A stretch of 9,313 nucleotides of DNA from an uncultured delta proteobacterium (lineage in GTDB: Bacteria > Myxococcota_A > Polyangia > Polyangiales > Polyangiaceae): NCBI GenBank assembly GCA_903893335.1, contig CAITLX010000756.1, positions 1 through 9,313 of the forward strand, written 5' to 3'. The position numbers and the translations under genes are program-made. Below, in pieces: positions 6,116 to 9,313 of this stretch. Numbering within the stretch: the first letter of the stretch is position 1; each line of letters opens with the position of its first letter. Below the pieces are notes generated by a model. That model saw only the letters and a program-made list of their open reading frames with translations, was not told where the DNA came from and ran no database searches.

Positions 6116-7256
6116 GCTGCTGCTTGGCCAGCGTGGCCACGGGGCCCGATACGTTCTTCGACTTGGAGATCGTCTTGAGCTCGCTCTCGCGCAGGAAGCC
6201 GATGAGCCGCGAGGAGACGCCCATGGGCACGCGCGGGTTCATCACGAGGTTGAGCTTGATCTGGTAGTCGCGGATCCAGTCCTTGTTGCGCGCGATCTCG
6301 CGCAGCACGTCGTCGGACACCACGCGGCTCTGCGAGATGCGCACGATCTCCGCGCCCTGCACGAGCGGGCTGCGGATGGCGGCGACGGCGACGAGCCGGT
6401 TGGTGTCGCGCATCAGCAGGAGGCGCTCGCCGGAGCTGCCGAGCGAGGCGATGCGGATCTTCTGCGCGATCGTCATGCCCGCGAGGCGCGCGTAGAGCGG
6501 CACGAACTTGGTGTCGACCTCCTCGGTGCCCTTGTCGGTGACGACGTAGGTGTCGGCGAACGACGGGTCGAAGTCGAGCTCGTCGCCGAGCGCGAGCACC
6601 TCCATGAACGCGACGTCGGAAGCGGTGGGGGCCGAGGCGGCGGCCTCGGCCGCCGTGGCGGGCGCGGCGGGCTTCTTCGGCTCGGCGGCCTGCCCCTCGA
6701 TCGCTGCCTTCAGCTGCTCGAACGCGGCGATGCCCGTCAGCTCGAGCCCGTTGCGGATCGCGAGCTCGACGATGCGGTCGGCGGTCGACATGCGCACCGC
6801 GCGGTTCATGTAGAGCCGCTCGATGATGCGCGGGTGCGCGAGCAGGCGCTGCTCGTTGGTCGCGAGGATCTCGGCGAGCTGCTCGCCGCAGCGGCCGGCG
6901 ATGTCGGCGATCGTCTCGGGGGCGACGCGCGGCATCGCCAGCAGGCGCTCCATCACCTGCAAGTCGGCGAGGTAGAGCCCGGCCAGCAGGTCGATGACGC
7001 CGGGGTCGAGGTCGCCCGCGAGCGCGCTCGTCAGGACGGGCGCGGGCAGCGACGCGAGCGTCTTCTGCGCGACGGCGGCGAGGTCGCCGTCGCCGCCGGC
7101 GGCGATCGCCGCGACGACGCTGACGAGCTCGTCGGGGCGGACGCCGGGGACGACGGCGCGCGCCGCGAGCGTGCGCATCGCGGGGGGGGAGACGGGGTCG
7201 AGGACCTTGCGGGCCGCGGGCGAGAGGGCGGAGAGATCGATGGGGATCATGGTCAT
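6096..7256 (-). CDS. Helical-repeat (HEAT/LRV-like) protein of unknown function
   Basis: A 386-residue protein from ATG 7256 to TAG 6098-6096; a second ATG two codons later (7250) is equally possible, and neither has a clear ribosome-binding site. No signal peptide or membrane segment is visible, so it is probably cytoplasmic. It has two alpha-helical halves, about 1-185 and 214-386, joined by an Ala/Pro linker (190-213). Both halves contain short units of the form 'x-Pro-x-Val-x-x-x-x-x-x-Leu', for example MPRVAPETIADIAG (108-121), HPRIIERLYMN (141-151), RVVSDDVLREIARNKDW (311-327) and NPRVPMGVSSRLIGFL (340-355). This resembles leucine-rich-repeat-variant or HEAT-like arrays, which act as protein-binding scaffolds. 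The C-terminal half also has EVLALGDELDFDPSF. I do not recognise a named family. It is divergent from the SPFH gene and converges on nikR. A run of eight C lies at codons 23-25. Confidence 0.8.
   Translation of the reverse strand: MTMIPIDLSALSPAARKVLDPVSPPAMRTLAARAVVPGVRPDELVSVVAAIAAGGDGDLAAVAQKTLASLPAPVLTSALAGDLDPGVIDLLAGLYLADLQVMERLLAMPRVAPETIADIAGRCGEQLAEILATNEQRLLAHPRIIERLYMNRAVRMSTADRIVELAIRNGLELTGIAAFEQLKAAIEGQAAEPKKPAAPATAAEAAASAPTASDVAFMEVLALGDELDFDPSFADTYVVTDKGTEEVDTKFVPLYARLAGMTIAQKIRIASLGSSGERLLLMRDTNRLVAVAAIRSPLVQGAEIVRISQSRVVSDDVLREIARNKDWIRDYQIKLNLVMNPRVPMGVSSRLIGFLRESELKTISKSKNVSGPVATLAKQQLNRRAK
6125..6139. repeat. TGGCCA-GCG-TGGCCA hairpin beyond nikR
   Basis: Two copies of the self-complementary TGGCCA separated by GCG, ten bases past the nikR stop and inside the last codons of the opposing gene. 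It can fold on either strand's RNA and might slow convergent transcription, but has no T-run. Confidence 0.3.
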
Positions 7257-7260
7257 GGCG

Positions 7261-7289
7261 TTGCTGGCGGCTGAAGGGGCGATTATCCT
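7261..7289 (+). promoter_or_regulatory. Candidate sigma70-type promoter for the SPFH gene
   Basis: TTGCTG (7261-7266), 17-bp spacer, TATCCT (7284-7289), with a start point expected near 7296 and a leader of about 50 nt before ATG 7347. The A/T pocket GATTAT stands out in GC-rich surroundings. Shine-Dalgarno GGAG is at 7334-7337, nine bases before the ATG. It shares bases with the opposite candidate promoter. Confidence 0.45.
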
Positions 7290-7311
7290 GCGGTCCGCCG
7301 ACATCCCGCAA
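7282..7311 (-). promoter_or_regulatory. Candidate opposing promoter for the helical-repeat gene
   Basis: On the - strand, TTGCGG (7311-7306), 18-bp spacer, GATAAT (7287-7282), which matches five of six bases of a -10 consensus. The start point would be near 7275, about 20 nt before ATG 7256. The -10 hexamer overlaps the + strand -10 hexamer at 7284-7287. Confidence 0.4.
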
Positions 7312-7346
7312 GCCATGTGGGTCGGGCGGCACCGGAGACGACCGCA

Positions 7347-8579
7347 ATGGGCATCCTCGATTTCGTGCGTGGTGGTGTGCGCGAGCTGATGATCGCGCGT
7401 GACGACGCGCACAAGTCGCTCATCGTCTACAAGCACCCCGACGGCAACGTGCCGATGTACTCGCAGCTCACCGTCGATCTCGACGAGTGCGCCGTGTTCT
7501 TCCGCAGCGGCAGCCCCCCCATGGTCGGCGTGCTCCCGCCCGGGCGCCACCCGCTCGACACGCAGAACATCCCGTTCCTCAACCAGTTCGTCGTCTCGTT
7601 CACCGGCGGCAACATCTTCCAGGCCGAGGTCTTCTTCGTGAAGACGCAGCCCATCCGCGGGCTGACCTTCGGCGGGCAGATGATGAGCATGCGCGACCCG
7701 GAGCTCGATCTGCGCGTCACGCCGCGCGCGTTCGGCACCTACGCGATGCAGGTCGTCGACCCCATCCGCTTCATCGTCGGCTACACCGGCCAGGCGGCGC
7801 AGGGGGACAACGACTCGATCACGCTCTGGCTGCGCCAGCGCATGTTCCAGGGCCTGGGCAAGACGCTCGGGGGCTTCCTCAAGGGTGGCCAGACGACCTT
7901 CATGGACCTCGGCGAGATCGCGCCCGATCTCTCCGGCGCGATGCTGCGCGACGCGCCCGACTTCTCCGAGATCGGCGTGCGCATCCTCGAGATCGGCGAG
8001 CTGAAGATCTCGCTCAACGAGCAGGACCAGGCGCGCGTCGACGAGCTTCAGGACCAGATGGCCCAGAAGAAGCTCGCCGCCCGCATGGCGCGCGTCGGGG
8101 TCGGCGAGGCCGAGGCCTTGATGCAGCAGAAGCAGTTCGAGCTCGACCAGCGCTTCGCCAACGAGCAGCGCTACGTGCAACAGCTCGCGGGCAACTACCA
8201 GAACTACGCCGCCGGCCAGGCGATGATCGGCGCCGGCCAGGGCATGGCGACGGGCGGCGGCGGCGGGCTGGGCGGCGCGGGCGCCGAGATGGCGGTCGGC
8301 TTCGGCATGGCGCAGGTCATGGCCCAGAACGCGATGAACCCCACCGGCCCGCAGTTCACGGGGGCGCCCCGCGGCGCGCCGGTGGCGGTGGCTCCGACGG
8401 CGGCCGGGGGGCTCGTCGGCTGCCCGAAGTGCGCCGCGCAGGTGCCGCTCGGCAAGTTCTGCCGCGAGTGCGGCACGCCGCTCGCCGTCGCGCCGGCGAA
8501 GCGCGTCTGCACGGGCTGCGGGGTCGAGACCGGCGCTGCGAAGTTCTGCGCCGAGTGCGGCACCCCCCAGCCCGGATGA
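7347..8579 (+). CDS. SPFH-domain protein with two C-terminal zinc ribbons (YdjI/virion-core-like family)
   Basis: A 410-residue protein; ATG 7347 has GGAG nine bases upstream. The start [15 protein letters not shown] is a probable amphipathic helix typical of the COG4260-type family and could lie on a membrane; no transmembrane helix is seen. Residues about 20-228 form an SPFH/band-7-like domain, with the family landmarks [31 protein letters not shown] and [14 protein letters not shown]. Then come a probable coiled coil (about 228-290, [12 protein letters not shown] to [11 protein letters not shown]), a Gly/Ala-rich hinge (about 300-350), and two CxxC-x9-CxxC zinc ribbons (C359, C362, C372, C375 and C388, C391, C401, C404). 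Relatives such as B. subtilis YdjI are linked to PspA-type membrane stress, and SPFH proteins form large membrane-bound oligomers; a scaffold role is inferred. The stop overlaps the receiver gene as ATGA, implying coupled synthesis. Confidence 0.9.
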   Translation: MGILDFVRGGVRELMIARDDAHKSLIVYKHPDGNVPMYSQLTVDLDECAVFFRSGSPPMVGVLPPGRHPLDTQNIPFLNQFVVSFTGGNIFQAEVFFVKTQPIRGLTFGGQMMSMRDPELDLRVTPRAFGTYAMQVVDPIRFIVGYTGQAAQGDNDSITLWLRQRMFQGLGKTLGGFLKGGQTTFMDLGEIAPDLSGAMLRDAPDFSEIGVRILEIGELKISLNEQDQARVDELQDQMAQKKLAARMARVGVGEAEALMQQKQFELDQRFANEQRYVQQLAGNYQNYAAGQAMIGAGQGMATGGGGGLGGAGAEMAVGFGMAQVMAQNAMNPTGPQFTGAPRGAPVAVAPTAAGGLVGCPKCAAQVPLGKFCRECGTPLAVAPAKRVCTGCGVETGAAKFCAECGTPQPG

Positions 8580-9148
8580 CCGCCGACGCGAGCGCTCTCG
8601 TGGCCAAGCACAAGCTCCTGCTCGTCGACGCCGACCCGCGCAGCCTGCGCGTGCTCGAGGTCAGCCTCAAGAAGGCCGGCTACGACGTGGTCACGTCGTC
8701 CGACGGCCTCGACGCGCTGTCGAAGATCGAGGCCGATCCGCCCGACCTCGTGCTGTCCGACACGCGGCTGCCGGGGCTCGACGGCTACGCGCTCGTGCGG
8801 CGGATGAAGGAGCGCGTCGAGTGGGCCACCATCCCGGTCGTGCTGCTGACCAGCCAGAAGGCCATCGAGGACAAGATCCGCGGCCTCGAGCTCGGCGTCG
8901 AGGACTACCTGACCAAGCCGATCTTCGTGCGCGAGCTGGTCGCGCGCGTGAAGATGGTGCTCGCGCGCCGCACGCAGGAGGGCATCGCGGCGCGCGCGCC
9001 GAGCGGCGCGCGCACGCGCTTCGCCCGCCCGCGGCGGCACCGACCACGGGCGACTCGCGGCGGCGGCGGCGGGAAGACGGACCCACCTCCCTTCAGCGCT
9101 GCCACCCGGCAGAATGATTGCCGCCATTTTCCTGTGGCGCTCAAGTAG
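8576..9148 (+). CDS. Stand-alone response-regulator receiver protein with unusual tail
   Basis: A 190-residue protein with a CheY-like receiver at about 12-130: D18 and D20 near the acidic pocket, phosphoacceptor D62 in [15 protein letters not shown]92, Y111 and K114 in DYLTKP. The motif is VDADP, so the second acidic-pocket position (CheY D13) is Ala19, which may alter Mg binding. After RTRF (146-149) come 41 residues rich in Arg, Pro and Gly with no domain. From memory, close relatives in myxobacteria continue at this point into a DUF4388 output domain, absent here, so this may be a truncated or receiver-only form. Tail codons become A/T-ending toward the stop, as in non-coding DNA; a one-base shift after about 9015 would instead end at TGA 9115-9117. 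Start: ATG 8576 overlaps the SPFH stop; GTG 8600 (giving AKHKLLLVD next) is a serious alternative. Kinase partner unknown. Confidence 0.83.
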   Translation: MTADASALVAKHKLLLVDADPRSLRVLEVSLKKAGYDVVTSSDGLDALSKIEADPPDLVLSDTRLPGLDGYALVRRMKERVEWATIPVVLLTSQKAIEDKIRGLELGVEDYLTKPIFVRELVARVKMVLARRTQEGIAARAPSGARTRFARPRRHRPRATRGGGGGKTDPPPFSAATRQNDCRHFPVALK

Positions 9149-9155
9149 AAATTGA

Positions 9156-9180
9156 GTGTGTATATGTGTGTTGCACGCGC
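9156..9180. other. Alternating purine-pyrimidine tract in a low-GC spacer
   Basis: From 9156 to 9180 purines and pyrimidines alternate strictly except for one step at 9171-9172 (TT). The tract reads GT repeats, then TATAT, GT repeats and GCACGCGC. Such tracts melt easily or adopt Z-DNA under negative supercoiling. It lies about 90 bp before the next gene's start, in the longest intergenic gap of the window (9149-9267). No -10/-35 pair could be assigned there with confidence. Confidence 0.5.
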
Positions 9181-9243
9181 AGAGTCCCGCTGGAAGTGGG
9201 CGCCGTCGTCGCGGGGACGTGTGTGCTCCAAAAGTGAGTGACG

Positions 9244-9257
9244 TGATCCCGTGATCA
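9244..9257. promoter_or_regulatory. Possible operator upstream of the last gene
   Basis: TGATC (9244-9248), CCGT, GATCA (9253-9257) is a perfect 5-bp inverted repeat and at the same time contains GTGATC twice. It ends ten bases before ATG 9268. It could be a repressor site or overlap the translation start signals; it is short and may be chance. Confidence 0.25.
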
Positions 9258-9267
9258 AAGTTTTGCG

Positions 9268-9313
9268 ATGACCAAGTTGAATTTCCGATCGCTGATCCTG
9301 TCCGCGGCAGCGA
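9268..9313 (+). CDS. Start of a probable exported protein, partial
   Basis: ATG 9268 opens a frame that runs to the window edge for 15 codons, reading MTKLNFRSLILSAAA. Two basic residues followed by a hydrophobic, Ala-rich stretch look like the beginning of a signal peptide. An in-frame stop at 9244-9246 and no start codon between support this ATG. The ribosome-binding site is poor (AAAG at 9257-9260). Nothing of the mature protein is in the window, so no function can be given. The lower GC upstream suggests a real promoter region. Confidence 0.45.
   Translation, partial: MTKLNFRSLILSAAA

Noticed and set aside
7257..8180. Upstream extension of the helical-repeat protein to 8180
   Set aside because: The frame is open but is antisense to the SPFH gene and lacks family-like sequence; it would also remove the divergent promoter spacer.
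9016..9148. Frameshifted remnant of a DUF4388 domain after the receiver
   Set aside because: All three + frames were read; none shows the expected hydrophobic helix after the RTRF linker. One frame ends at 9117 and another shortly after 9148 without domain-like sequence.
1..9313. CRISPR array, insertion sequence, tRNA or rRNA gene
   Set aside because: No regularly spaced repeats, transposase frame with terminal inverted repeats, tRNA cloverleaf landmarks or rRNA-conserved segments were noticed on either strand.

Overview
The window is very GC-rich DNA with tightly packed genes and strongly G/C-biased third codon positions. Together with the gene families present (kelch-type lipoprotein, SPFH/zinc-ribbon protein, HEAT/LRV-like repeat protein, a receiver protein of a type I associate with myxobacteria), this suggests a member of the Myxococcota (former Deltaproteobacteria). 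That assignment is inference from composition and family resemblance; there is no rRNA marker.

Layout. (1) 1-189, + strand: the 3' end of a gene whose product ends in a left-handed beta-helix, probably a nucleotide-sugar pyrophosphorylase. It converges, with a 27-bp gap, on (2) 217-1557, - strand, a lipoprotein with kelch-like beta-propeller blades. (3) Across a 61-bp divergent spacer lies pabB (1619-2890, +), the chorismate-using subunit of aminodeoxychorismate synthase (folate pathway). (4) A compact + strand cluster follows: argS (2990-4813), a membrane-anchored SPOR-domain protein (4810-5664, GTGA overlap with argS) and the nickel regulator nikR (5687-6115). (5) Converging on nikR with a 20-bp overlap of the 3' ends is a 386-residue helical-repeat protein (7256-6096, -). 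(6) It is divergently transcribed, over a 90-bp spacer with apparently overlapping -10 elements, from an SPFH-domain protein with two C-terminal zinc ribbons (7347-8579, +), which overlaps by ATGA a stand-alone response-regulator receiver protein (8576-9148, +). (7) A lower-GC spacer of about 120 bp with alternating purine-pyrimidine sequence leads to the first codons of a probable exported protein (9268 to the window edge).

Most of the window is housekeeping: folate precursor synthesis, arginyl-tRNA charging, cell-envelope/division (SPOR) and metal-responsive control. The part most likely to hold undescribed biology is 6096-9148: helical-repeat protein, SPFH/double zinc ribbon protein and receiver protein, arranged as a divergent pair plus a translationally coupled partner. 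By analogy with SPFH proteins of the YdjI type it may serve membrane stress or membrane organisation, but no function can be read directly.

No tRNA, rRNA, CRISPR array, insertion sequence or phage gene was seen. No stretch above 300 bases lacks a gene; the longest gene-free gap is 9149-9267.
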